The position numbers and the translations under genes are program-made. The notes beneath the pieces are model-generated. The model saw only the letters and a list, made by a program, of their open reading frames with translations, did no database searches and had not been told where the DNA came from. A stretch of 64,000 nt of DNA, taken from the NCBI GenBank assembly GCA_044224495.1, contig JBGAKG010000023.1, forward strand, positions 124,001 through 188,000, written 5' to 3'. Below are positions 9,745 through 16,967 of this stretch, piece by piece. Position 1 is the stretch's first letter. The number at the start of each line of letters is the position of its first letter. The stretch comes from JBGAKG01 sp044224495. Its GTDB lineage: Bacteria > Myxococcota_A > Polyangia > Polyangiales > Polyangiaceae.

Positions 9745-12120
9745 CTAGGGCGGATCCGCAGGAACGTCGATCTCCTTCACCCTCGCCCGTTGGGCCTGAA
9801 ACGCCGAGAAGACGGGCTGAAATCGCGCCTCGTCCAGCGCCAGGTCGTGGGCTTCGTCGGGATCGCTCCCGAGATCGAAGAGTTGGTAGTTCTTCCCGCC
9901 CGACCAGAGGAGCTTCATGCCGGGTCCGTCGCCGGTGATGAGCGCCTTCCGCATGAGCGTGTAGGGGCCGACCGGCATGTCGATCCACACGTCCCGCTCC
10001 GGCCAGGGGCCGTGCTCGTCGAGCAGATCGGGCGCCATGCTCTGGCCCGAGAGCTCGCCGTCGGGCGCCTTCACGCCGAACAAGTCCAGAAGGGTCGGTA
10101 CGACGTCGACCGCGCTCCGCTTCACCGGCACGCGGTGCGGCGCGACCTCGGGCACGTAGACGAGGAGCGGAACGCGCACGAGCGGCTCCCAGATCTCGAT
10201 CCCGTGCCAGCTCATGCCGTGCTCGCCGAACGCCTCGCCGTGATCGCTCGTGACGACGATCGCGGTCGTGCCGGCGAAGGGCGGCTGCATGAGCATGTCG
10301 ATCACGCGGCCGACGTGCTTGTCGGTGAACCACACCTCGCCGTCGTACGCGGCGCGCGCCGCCGCGACGCCGCCGCGCGAGTCGCCGAGGAAATCCGGCG
10401 CGCCGTCGTGCGGCATGTACTGCGCGTGCGGGTCGACGTAGTGGAGCCACATGAAGAAGCGCGCGGGCTTCGGAGCATCCGCGGCCGCGTCCGTCCCGGC
10501 TTCGAGAGCGGCTCCCGCGTCGGCGTCGGCTTCCTTGGGCACCATCTTCTTCAAGATGCGGATCGCCGCGTCGGAGAGCTGCGCGCTCGTCACCGACGTG
10601 TCGTTGTCCCCCTGCCCGTCCGCCGGCTTCGCCGAGAGGTCCCACTCGTCGATGCCCTGGGTCAAGCCGCTCCACGGCGCGAAGTACCAGTGCGCCGCCG
10701 CGCCGAACGTCTTCACGCCCGCTGCCTTGAGGCGCTCGGCGACGAACACGTTCTCGGGCGCGTACTTGTTGAAGTGCCCGCCGTCGCGCAGGGTCTCGCT
10801 CGGGTACTTGCCGATCAGGAGCGGGCCGACGCTCTTCCCCGTGTACGAGGCGAGCGAGTACGCGCGCTCGAAGACGGTGGAGCGCTCGGCGAGCCGATCC
10901 AGGTTCGGCGTCGTCGCCTTGTCGTAGCCGGCGAACCCCGCGTCGAGGCGGAGCGTGTCGATCGTGATGAGCACGACGTTCAGGTTGGACGGGAACGCCG
11001 CCTGCACCTTCGCCGGCGGAGGCCGAACGACCGGCGGCGGCGGGAGCGGAAGATCGGCGCCGTCGCAATCCTGATCGATGCCGTCGCCCGGCACGTCGAT
11101 CGCGAGCGGCGACATGCTCTTGTCCCGATCGTTGCAATCGCCGCCCCCGAACCAGGGCGACGCGCCGTCGTGATCGCGATCGGTCGCCTTGCGCAGCACG
11201 CCGAGCGCGATCTTGCCGAACGGCGCGTGGGCCTCGACCGAGCGCGTGAGCTTCCGGTCGTCGTTCATCGTCTTGGCCGTGCGCGTGAGCCCGGCGAGCG
11301 GTGCCGCGACCACGAGGAGCGCGAGGACCGCCCGGAGCGCGATCTTGGGCCGCTGCGCGAAGGCGACCGGAACGAGGTGCGCGGACGCCGCGATCGCGAC
11401 GAGATCGACGACGGGACGGAGGTCCAGCTCGCCGCGCCGGAGGACGCCGAAGATCGCGAGCGGCGTCGGACCGTCGCCCCCGGTGTCACCCGCCGCGCAG
11501 CCGAGCGCGAAGAGCGCGAGCGCGACGCCCACGCCGCCGAGAAGCGTGCGGGACGGATCCAAGAGCCCTGGTCGGTCGTCGGCCGCGGCGACGAGCACCC
11601 GCCGCACCGGACCGACGAGGGCGAGCACGACACCGACCGCGAGGCCGACGATGCCGATCGTCGCGAGCCCGAGGAGCAAGCCCGCGGCGGGCGGCGCGCC
11701 GTCGGCGAGGAGCCGGCGCGCGAGCGCGGCGATGGCGGTGAGCGCGGCCAGCGCGGCCAGCGCGGCGACTGGCGCGCCAGCGGCCAGGCGCGAGCGCGGA
11801 AGAACGTCCATCCGGCGCAGGCGCGCGAGGTGCTCGCTGGGCGACGCCGCGCCCCCGGGCTCGAGGAAGAGCCCGAACACGGCGACTCCGAGCCCCACGA
11901 AGAGGGCAGGCACCACGAGGAGCGAGGCATCGGCCAGCGCGAGACCCAGCCACGGCACCCCGCCCTGCTCGGCGGCGCCGCGCGACTCGACGAACGCGAC
12001 GACGACGGCCCCGACGACCGCGCCTGCGAGCGCGAAGAGCGCGCGTTGGAGCGGAAAGCGGACGAGGCGCGGCGGTGCCCCGCGCGCATCCCCTCCGTTC
12101 ACGTCGCCTTCAGTCGCCAT
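9745..12120 (-). CDS. membrane sulfatase/phosphoglycerol-transferase-like protein with MopE-type metal-binding segment
   Basis: This encodes 791 aa. The first ~330 residues hold about seven predicted membrane helices. A short Asp-rich segment follows (DRDHDGASPWFGGGDCNDRD and then DGIDQDCDG), which matches the putative metal-binding repeat of MopE-like proteins. The rest is an alkaline-phosphatase-fold sulfatase domain beginning NVVLITIDTLRLD, with a VTSDHGEAFGEHG metal-site motif. At the nucleophile position the sequence reads ASYTGKS, not the CxPSR or SxPSR of formylglycine sulfatases, so Thr or Ser is the likely nucleophile, as in phospho-transferases. The enzyme would face the periplasm. 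The substrate is unknown. Xer recombinase lies upstream on the same strand. Confidence 0.82.
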   Translation of the reverse strand: MATEGDVNGGDARGAPPRLVRFPLQRALFALAGAVVGAVVVAFVESRGAAEQGGVPWLGLALADASLLVVPALFVGLGVAVFGLFLEPGGAASPSEHLARLRRMDVLPRSRLAAGAPVAALAALAALTAIAALARRLLADGAPPAAGLLLGLATIGIVGLAVGVVLALVGPVRRVLVAAADDRPGLLDPSRTLLGGVGVALALFALGCAAGDTGGDGPTPLAIFGVLRRGELDLRPVVDLVAIAASAHLVPVAFAQRPKIALRAVLALLVVAAPLAGLTRTAKTMNDDRKLTRSVEAHAPFGKIALGVLRKATDRDHDGASPWFGGGDCNDRDKSMSPLAIDVPGDGIDQDCDGADLPLPPPPVVRPPPAKVQAAFPSNLNVVLITIDTLRLDAGFAGYDKATTPNLDRLAERSTVFERAYSLASYTGKSVGPLLIGKYPSETLRDGGHFNKYAPENVFVAERLKAAGVKTFGAAAHWYFAPWSGLTQGIDEWDLSAKPADGQGDNDTSVTSAQLSDAAIRILKKMVPKEADADAGAALEAGTDAAADAPKPARFFMWLHYVDPHAQYMPHDGAPDFLGDSRGGVAAARAAYDGEVWFTDKHVGRVIDMLMQPPFAGTTAIVVTSDHGEAFGEHGMSWHGIEIWEPLVRVPLLVYVPEVAPHRVPVKRSAVDVVPTLLDLFGVKAPDGELSGQSMAPDLLDEHGPWPERDVWIDMPVGPYTLMRKALITGDGPGMKLLWSGGKNYQLFDLGSDPDEAHDLALDEARFQPVFSAFQAQRARVKEIDVPADPP

Positions 12121-12150
12121 CGCGCTTCGCCGCTCAGCGACATAGCACCA

Positions 12151-13083
12151 TCACCCCCGGGTTGGGGTCTTCGCGAGCGGGTGGGCCCCGTCGTAGACCC
12201 GGAGCAGGTGGTCGATCGAGACGTGCGTATAGCGCTGCGTCGTCGAGAGCGACGCGTGCCCGAGGAGCTCCTGGATCGCGCGGAGGTCCGCGCCGCCGTC
12301 GAGCAAGTGCGTGGCGAACGCGTGGCGCATCGCGTGCGGGTGCAGATCGCCACGGCCGGCGCCGGACATGCCGGCGCGCGTGACGAGCCGCTGGATCTCG
12401 CGGACGGGCATGCGCCGCCCGCGCCGCGAGACGAAGAGTGCCTTCGGATCGAGCGCGCGCGTCTTCGGATGCGCGAGCTCCGCGCGCCGCGCGAGGTACG
12501 CATCCAGCGCGGCCTCGCACTTGGAGCCCAGGGGGACGATGCGCTCCTTGTTGCCCTTGCCGATCACGCGCACCTGGCGCATCCCGCGCTCGAGCGCGCC
12601 GAGGTCGAGCGCGCAGAGCTCGCTCACGCGGAGCCCGGAGCCGTAGAGGAGCTCGAGCACCGCCGCGTCCCGAAGTGGGACGACGTCCCCGCGCCCGTCG
12701 GGCGTGGGGCTCTCGACGACGCGCGCGGCAGCGTCGGCGGAGAGGAGCGTCGGCATCGGCCGCCGCACCTTGGGGCTCGCGAGCTCGGCGGCGGGGTCGC
12801 GCTTCAGGTGCCCCTTGCGCCGCGCCCAGCGGAACATCGATCGCACGGCGGCGAGCTTGCGCGCGACGGTCGTCGCGCTGACCCCGCGCGCAACCTCGCC
12901 GAGCCACCCGCGCAGCGCGTAGACGTCGATCCGGTCGAGCGCGACGCCCTTCTTCCGCTCGTCGAGGAACCGCGCGAGGGTCCCGAGATCGCGCCGGTAC
13001 GCGGCGCGGGTGTGCGGAGAAGCGCGCTTCTCGAACTCGAGGTACCTGGCGAACCCCTCGATGGCCTCGGGAACGGTCAGCAC
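12151..13083 (-). CDS. xerC: tyrosine recombinase XerC/XerD
   Basis: This encodes 310 aa with an N-terminal SAM-like core-binding domain (about 1-95) and a C-terminal catalytic domain. Catalytic residues are in place: R152 (GSGLRVSEL), K176 (IGKGNKER), H250 and R253 (HPHAMRH), H276 (LLGHASLS) and Y285 (TTQRYTHV). Length and motifs fit chromosome-dimer resolvases rather than a phage integrase, and no attachment site, phage or integron genes lie nearby. The start is GTG at 13083. XerC versus XerD cannot be settled from sequence alone, but the overall look is XerC. Confidence 0.9.
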   Translation of the reverse strand: MLTVPEAIEGFARYLEFEKRASPHTRAAYRRDLGTLARFLDERKKGVALDRIDVYALRGWLGEVARGVSATTVARKLAAVRSMFRWARRKGHLKRDPAAELASPKVRRPMPTLLSADAAARVVESPTPDGRGDVVPLRDAAVLELLYGSGLRVSELCALDLGALERGMRQVRVIGKGNKERIVPLGSKCEAALDAYLARRAELAHPKTRALDPKALFVSRRGRRMPVREIQRLVTRAGMSGAGRGDLHPHAMRHAFATHLLDGGADLRAIQELLGHASLSTTQRYTHVSIDHLLRVYDGAHPLAKTPTRG

Positions 13084-13120
13084 GCTCCTGGACTAGCAGC
13101 GCCAACCACGAACGGCCAAC

Positions 13121-13720
13121 TCACCGCTCCCCCTCCCGCTCCCCCTCCCGCTCCCCCTCCCGCTCCCCCTCCCGCTCCCCCTCCCGCTCCTTCTCCCTCC
13201 CGCTCCTTCTCCCCTCCCGCTCCTCCTTCTCCCCCTCCCGCTCCTTCTCCCCCTCCCGCTCCTTCTCCCCCTCCCGCTCCTTCTCCCCCTCCCGCCGCCG
13301 GTCACGAATCACAAACACCCGGTAAGCCACCCCGCCAAGCACCGCCCCCGCCACGATCCCCACCGGAATACTCCCGAGGATCCAATCCACCAGAAGCCCC
13401 CCCGCCTCCTCGACGACGTGCTCCTTCGTCAGCGGCGCGAACGACCCGGTCCGCAGCCGATGCGAGAGCTGCACCTCGGCGAGCACGATCCACGGAAGGA
13501 TCAGAAAGTTCGAGACCCGCGACCCGAGCCAACAGAACAGCCGGTTCTTCCGGAACAGCGTCGCGAACCCGACCGCGACGAGCCCGTGAAACCCCACCGC
13601 GGGCGTGCACCCGGCGAACACGCCGAGCGCAATCGCCCAGGCGAGCTCACGCGGCGAGCCGCGCTCGTTCTTCGCGAGGATCCAGAGCTGCTTGAGCCGC
13701 GCCCAGAGACGTCGGAACAG
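13121..13720 (-). CDS. DUF2062 membrane protein with charged tandem-repeat tail; probable CTG start
   Basis: This is a small membrane protein of the DUF2062 family (function unknown). The conserved domain includes SPRELAWAIALGVFAGCTPA and further TM segments. The first ATG/GTG/TTG in frame is the GTG at 13621, which would cut through the conserved ELAWAIALGVF core. Between it and the stop of the M24 peptidase gene (TGA, same frame, 35 codons earlier) there is no standard start. A CTG at 13718-13720, preceded by GAGG, would give MFRRLWARLKQLWILAKNER, the expected N-terminus for the family (199 aa). The last ~60 residues are (E/K)REG-type repeats encoded by 12- and 18-bp tandem repeats. Confidence 0.72.
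   Translation of the reverse strand: MFRRLWARLKQLWILAKNERGSPRELAWAIALGVFAGCTPAVGFHGLVAVGFATLFRKNRLFCWLGSRVSNFLILPWIVLAEVQLSHRLRTGSFAPLTKEHVVEEAGGLLVDWILGSIPVGIVAGAVLGGVAYRVFVIRDRRREGEKEREGEKEREGEKEREGEKEEREGRRSGREKEREGEREGEREGEREGEREGER
13127..13296. repeat. 12-bp and 18-bp tandem repeats in the DUF2062 3' end
   Basis: On the plus strand about five copies of GCTCCCCCTCCC are followed by several copies of an 18-bp unit, CTCCTTCTCCCCCTCCCG, with slipped copies between. Unit lengths are multiples of three, so the reading frame is kept and gives EREG and EKEREG repeats. The minus (coding) strand is nearly all purine with G-runs. Copy number is likely to vary between strains. Confidence 0.85.
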
Positions 13721-13726
13721 GAGGCC

Positions 13727-15043
13727 TCAGGCGACGGCCTGGCGGAGCTCCTCCACCGTCTTCGGGATGTCGGCCGTGAGGTTCACCGGGCCGTCGTTCG
13801 TGACGAGGATGTCGTCCTCGATCCGAACGCCGATCCCGCGCCACTCCTTCGGCACCTTGTCGTAACCCTCGCCGATGTAGATGCCCGGCTCCACCGTCAG
13901 CACCATCCCGGCCTCGAGCTTGCGCGGCTTGCCGTCGACGAAATAGGAGCCCACGTCGTGCACATCCATGCCGAGCCAGTGGCTCGTGCGATGCATGTAA
14001 AACGGCTTGTAAGCTTCCTTTTCGATTAGGGTTTTCACGTCACCCTCGAGCAGGCCGAGCGCGACGAGCCCCTTCGTGATCACCTCGACGCTCGCGGTGT
14101 GCACTTCGTCGATCGAACCGCCCACGCGCGTCTTCTCGATGCTCGCGAGCTGCGCGTCGAGCACGAGCTGATAGATCGCTTCCTGCTCCTTCGTGAACTT
14201 GCCGCTCACGGGGAACGTGCGCGTCACGTCGCTCGCGTAGTAGCCGTACTCGCACCCCGCATCGATGAGGAGCAGGTCACCCTCCTCCATCTTGCGGTTG
14301 TTCTGGCGGTAGTGGAGCACCGTCGCGTTCACGCCCGAGCCCACGATGCTTCCATAAGCGGGCCGCTCGGAGCCGCGGCGGCGGAACGTCTCGAGAATGA
14401 GAGCTTCCACTTCGTACTCGAACATGCCGGGGCGCGCCGCCGCCATCGCACGGACGTGCGCGTCGCGCGTGATCTCGGCCGCCTTCTTCATCGCATCGAG
14501 ATCCTCGGACCCCTTGATGAGACGCATCTCGTGGAGGATGGTCGCCGGGTCGACGATCTCCATCGGCCACGTGATTCCCGTGCGCCCGCGGCGGCGCGTG
14601 GCGTCGAGCGCCTCGAACACCTTGTCGTCGAACGCGCGGTCGCGCCCGAGGCGGTAGAAGAGCGTGCGCTGGTTCCCGAGGAGCTTCGGGAGCTCCTCGG
14701 CGAGCTCGCTGATCTTGAACGCATCGTTTGCGCCGAAGATGGACTTCGCGCCGTCGACACCGGCGCGCGGGCCGTCCCAGATCTCGCGCTCGGGATCGCG
14801 CGGGCGCACGAAGAGCGTGGCCTTCCGATCCTTCGCCGAGAGGACGAGGACGCTGCCCGGCTCGTCGAAGCCGGTCAGGTAGAACAGATCCGAGTCCTGC
14901 CGATACTCGTGATCCACGTCGTTGTTCCGGATGTAGACCGGCGCGGACGGGAGGACGGCGATCGCATTTTCACTGCGAGCGGTCATCGCGTCCATGAAGA
15001 GGGCACGGCGGCGGGCGTAGAGCTCTTGGTGGCAGGCGTGCAT
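13727..15043 (-). CDS. pepP: Xaa-Pro aminopeptidase (M24B family)
   Basis: This encodes 438 aa. The N-terminal AMP_N domain (about 5-130, containing HEYRQDSDLFYLTGFDEPG) precedes the pita-bread M24 catalytic domain. Metal ligands are all visible: D261 (LLIDAGCEYG), D272 (ASDVTRTFP), H355 (SHWLGMDVHDVG), E385 (VLTVEPGIYI) and E409 (GVRIEDDILVT). It would remove N-terminal residues preceding proline in the cytoplasm. The start at 15043 is the ATG giving the normal AMP_N beginning; the frame stays open far upstream as an artefact. The DUF2062 gene follows in the same frame after the TGA. Confidence 0.93.
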   Translation of the reverse strand: MHACHQELYARRRALFMDAMTARSENAIAVLPSAPVYIRNNDVDHEYRQDSDLFYLTGFDEPGSVLVLSAKDRKATLFVRPRDPEREIWDGPRAGVDGAKSIFGANDAFKISELAEELPKLLGNQRTLFYRLGRDRAFDDKVFEALDATRRRGRTGITWPMEIVDPATILHEMRLIKGSEDLDAMKKAAEITRDAHVRAMAAARPGMFEYEVEALILETFRRRGSERPAYGSIVGSGVNATVLHYRQNNRKMEEGDLLLIDAGCEYGYYASDVTRTFPVSGKFTKEQEAIYQLVLDAQLASIEKTRVGGSIDEVHTASVEVITKGLVALGLLEGDVKTLIEKEAYKPFYMHRTSHWLGMDVHDVGSYFVDGKPRKLEAGMVLTVEPGIYIGEGYDKVPKEWRGIGVRIEDDILVTNDGPVNLTADIPKTVEELRQAVA

Positions 15044-15136
15044 GAGTGCTTCGCTATTTGTTCGCGTCCTCTGGCCGAACGTCAAGCGGCACGACAAAAG
15101 TTGGCCGGATCCCTCGGACCTCGGGACAATTCGCTC

Positions 15137-15511
15137 ATGCAAGAGATCCCGGAGCGCCGCCGCCGCCGAAGTGCCGACCCCCTCGTCGCCCTTCACTACC
15201 AGCTGTCCCACGCGCGGAACGAGGCCGCCTACGACACGATCGTGGTCGCCGACCGAGCGGGTGTCGTCGTCGCCGGGGCCGGTTCCTGGGCCGCTTGCGA
15301 AGAGCTCGCCGCCTACGCTCCCCTCCTCGAGGCCGGCTCGTTCGGCGAGAGCGCACGCATCGCGGAGCTCCGCGACCGCGTGACGATGCACACCGTCGAC
15401 GTCGGTGGGGACACCGTTCTCCTCTGCGCGCTTGCGTCCGGCTCCGCCAGCAACACCCCCGACGTGCTCGGTCGGGCGGCGGCGGGGATCTCGCGAATCC
15501 TCGCCCACTGA
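15137..15511 (+). CDS. roadblock/LC7-like small protein
   Basis: This encodes 124 aa, divergent from pepP. A basic N-terminus (EIPERRRRRSADP) precedes an alpha/beta segment, TIVVADRAGVVVAGAG, which resembles the roadblock/LC7 fold that in bacteria often accompanies small GTPases. No GTPase gene is adjacent. The start ATG at 15137 is the only one giving a sensible N-terminus. The assignment rests on fold-like pattern only, so the function is open. A strong terminator follows 17 bp after the stop. Confidence 0.6.
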   Translation: MQEIPERRRRRSADPLVALHYQLSHARNEAAYDTIVVADRAGVVVAGAGSWAACEELAAYAPLLEAGSFGESARIAELRDRVTMHTVDVGGDTVLLCALASGSASNTPDVLGRAAAGISRILAH

Positions 15512-15527
15512 CACCCACTTTGTAGGC

Positions 15528-15591
15528 AAACGCGCGGCCTGGCCAGTGTGGAGCGAATGCTCCGCCCGTGCTGGAGAACCGCGCGTTTTTT
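15528..15591 (+). terminator. branched intrinsic terminator
   Basis: The arms AAACGCGCGG (15528-15537) and CCGCGCGTTT (15579-15588) are perfect 10-bp complements. Their 41-nt interior contains a second stem (CCAG...CTGG) and a GGAGC-GAAT-GCTCC hairpin (15550-15563). The right arm runs into TTTTTT and a T/C-rich tract. This is an unusually clear Rho-independent terminator for such a GC-rich genome, placed right after the roadblock-like gene. A small structured RNA or attenuator for the following lipoprotein is an alternative. Confidence 0.75.
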
Positions 15592-15700
15592 CTTTCTTTT
15601 CCGCCTTGATCGAGCTTGCACGCTCGCACGCCAGATCGTTAGCTACGCCCGCGCGCTGGGGAGAGCTGGGGAGCTCGTCGGGCGCGATCTGGAGCGGTCC

Positions 15701-16942
15701 ATGACGAAGCGTGCTCTTTTTCTTTCCATCGCGGGTTCGGTTCTCATCTACGCGTGCGGTGGCACCACCACCGACAACCCCACCCCGCCGACGGACGACG
15801 CGGGCACCGACGCGGCGGACCCGGATGCCGCGGTCGACGCGGGCCCGGCCAAGTACCCCGCCGATCACCAGCCCCTGCCCCAGGTCGACTACCACGGCGG
15901 GCGCGTGCTCGACGCGATGAAGATCGTCACGGTCACCTTCGCGAGCGACGACCAGACGCTCGTCGGTCGCCTCAACACGTTCGGCGACACGATCACGTCG
16001 ACGCCGTGGTGGAAGGAGACGACCTCCGAGTACTGCGCGCAGCCCAAGGGCACGCCCTGCGTCGGCCCCGGGACGGGCGGCGGTCACGTCTCCATCACCG
16101 AAGCACCGGCGGCGGCCTACACCGACTCGTCGTCGACCGATCCGTCGACGATCAAGGACCTCATCAAGGCCAAGGTCGCCGACAAGACGTTCCCCGACCC
16201 GACGGACAACACGCTCTACGCGCTGTATTTCCCGAAGGGCGTCAACGTCACGCTCGACGGCTCGCAGAGCTGCAACAGCTTCGGCGCGTACCACAACACG
16301 GTGTCGCTCACGAACGCCAAGAACGAGCTGGTCGTGGTCGCGTACGCGATCATGCCGCGCTGCGGGGGCGAAGCGACGACGACCACGTCCGCGAGCCACG
16401 AGTTCGTCGAGGCAGCCACCGATCCGGACGTCGGCCTCAACCTGCTCTCGTACTACATGACGAGCTCGCTCTGGGCGGTGGCCGGCGGCGAAGTCGGTGA
16501 CCTCTGCGTCGACTTCGCGGGCGGGAACGACAAAATCCAAGAGTCCGGCTTCACGGTCCAGCGCTCGTGGTCCAACCTGAGCGCGGCCGCCAGCCACGAC
16601 CCGTGCGTCCCCATCCCCGCGGGCTCGGTCTATTTCAACGCCGCGCCGCGCGTGAAGAAGATCGTCCTCAAGGCGCAGGGCGACACGGCCACCGTCGACG
16701 TCGATGCGTTCTCCGACGCCCCCACCGCCGACTGGCAGCTCTCGGCGATCGACTTCGCCCAGTTCCAGGGCCAGAGCTCGGCGCTGAGCTTCGCGATCGA
16801 CAACAAGACCGTCAACAACGGCACCCACGCCGTGGTCACGGTCACCGCGACCAAGACCCCGCCGAGCCAGGGCGGCTTCGCGATCATCTCGCGGCAGGGC
16901 CAGACCACGCACTTCTGGCCGGTCGAAGTCCGGCGCAACTGA
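15701..16942 (+). CDS. secreted lipoprotein of unknown function with HEFVE motif
   Basis: This encodes 413 aa. The start at 15701 gives a lipoprotein signal (ALFLSIAGSVLIYAC, lipobox Cys at about 19), followed by a low-complexity Asp/Ala/Pro linker (DDAGTDAADPDAAVDAG) typical of this genome. Around residue 230 there is ASHEFVEAATDPDVG. A similar HE-x-x-E-A-x-TDP pattern occurs in bacterial relatives of phosphate-induced protein 1 and could be a metal site. No third ligand can be assigned with confidence. The C-terminal ~110 residues look like a beta-sandwich. It is probably an outer-membrane or surface protein and stands alone after the terminator. Confidence 0.7.
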   Translation: MTKRALFLSIAGSVLIYACGGTTTDNPTPPTDDAGTDAADPDAAVDAGPAKYPADHQPLPQVDYHGGRVLDAMKIVTVTFASDDQTLVGRLNTFGDTITSTPWWKETTSEYCAQPKGTPCVGPGTGGGHVSITEAPAAAYTDSSSTDPSTIKDLIKAKVADKTFPDPTDNTLYALYFPKGVNVTLDGSQSCNSFGAYHNTVSLTNAKNELVVVAYAIMPRCGGEATTTTSASHEFVEAATDPDVGLNLLSYYMTSSLWAVAGGEVGDLCVDFAGGNDKIQESGFTVQRSWSNLSAAASHDPCVPIPAGSVYFNAAPRVKKIVLKAQGDTATVDVDAFSDAPTADWQLSAIDFAQFQGQSSALSFAIDNKTVNNGTHAVVTVTATKTPPSQGGFAIISRQGQTTHFWPVEVRRN

Positions 16943-16967
16943 GCTGGGCCCGCTATCCTTGGGTGAG

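Noticed and set aside
12151..13083. Phage or integron integrase
   Set aside because: Length and motifs match housekeeping XerC/D and no attachment site, cargo genes or phage genes lie nearby.
13127..13296. CRISPR or origin iterons
   Set aside because: Units are contiguous low-complexity 12- and 18-mers inside a coding frame; no DnaA boxes or replication genes nearby.
9508..13695. A 1395-codon open frame on the plus strand
   Set aside because: It runs antisense to the sulfatase, xerC and DUF2062 genes, has an Arg/Ala/Pro/Asp composition typical of GC-rich shadow frames, and its Pro-rich part is just the complement of the tandem repeats.
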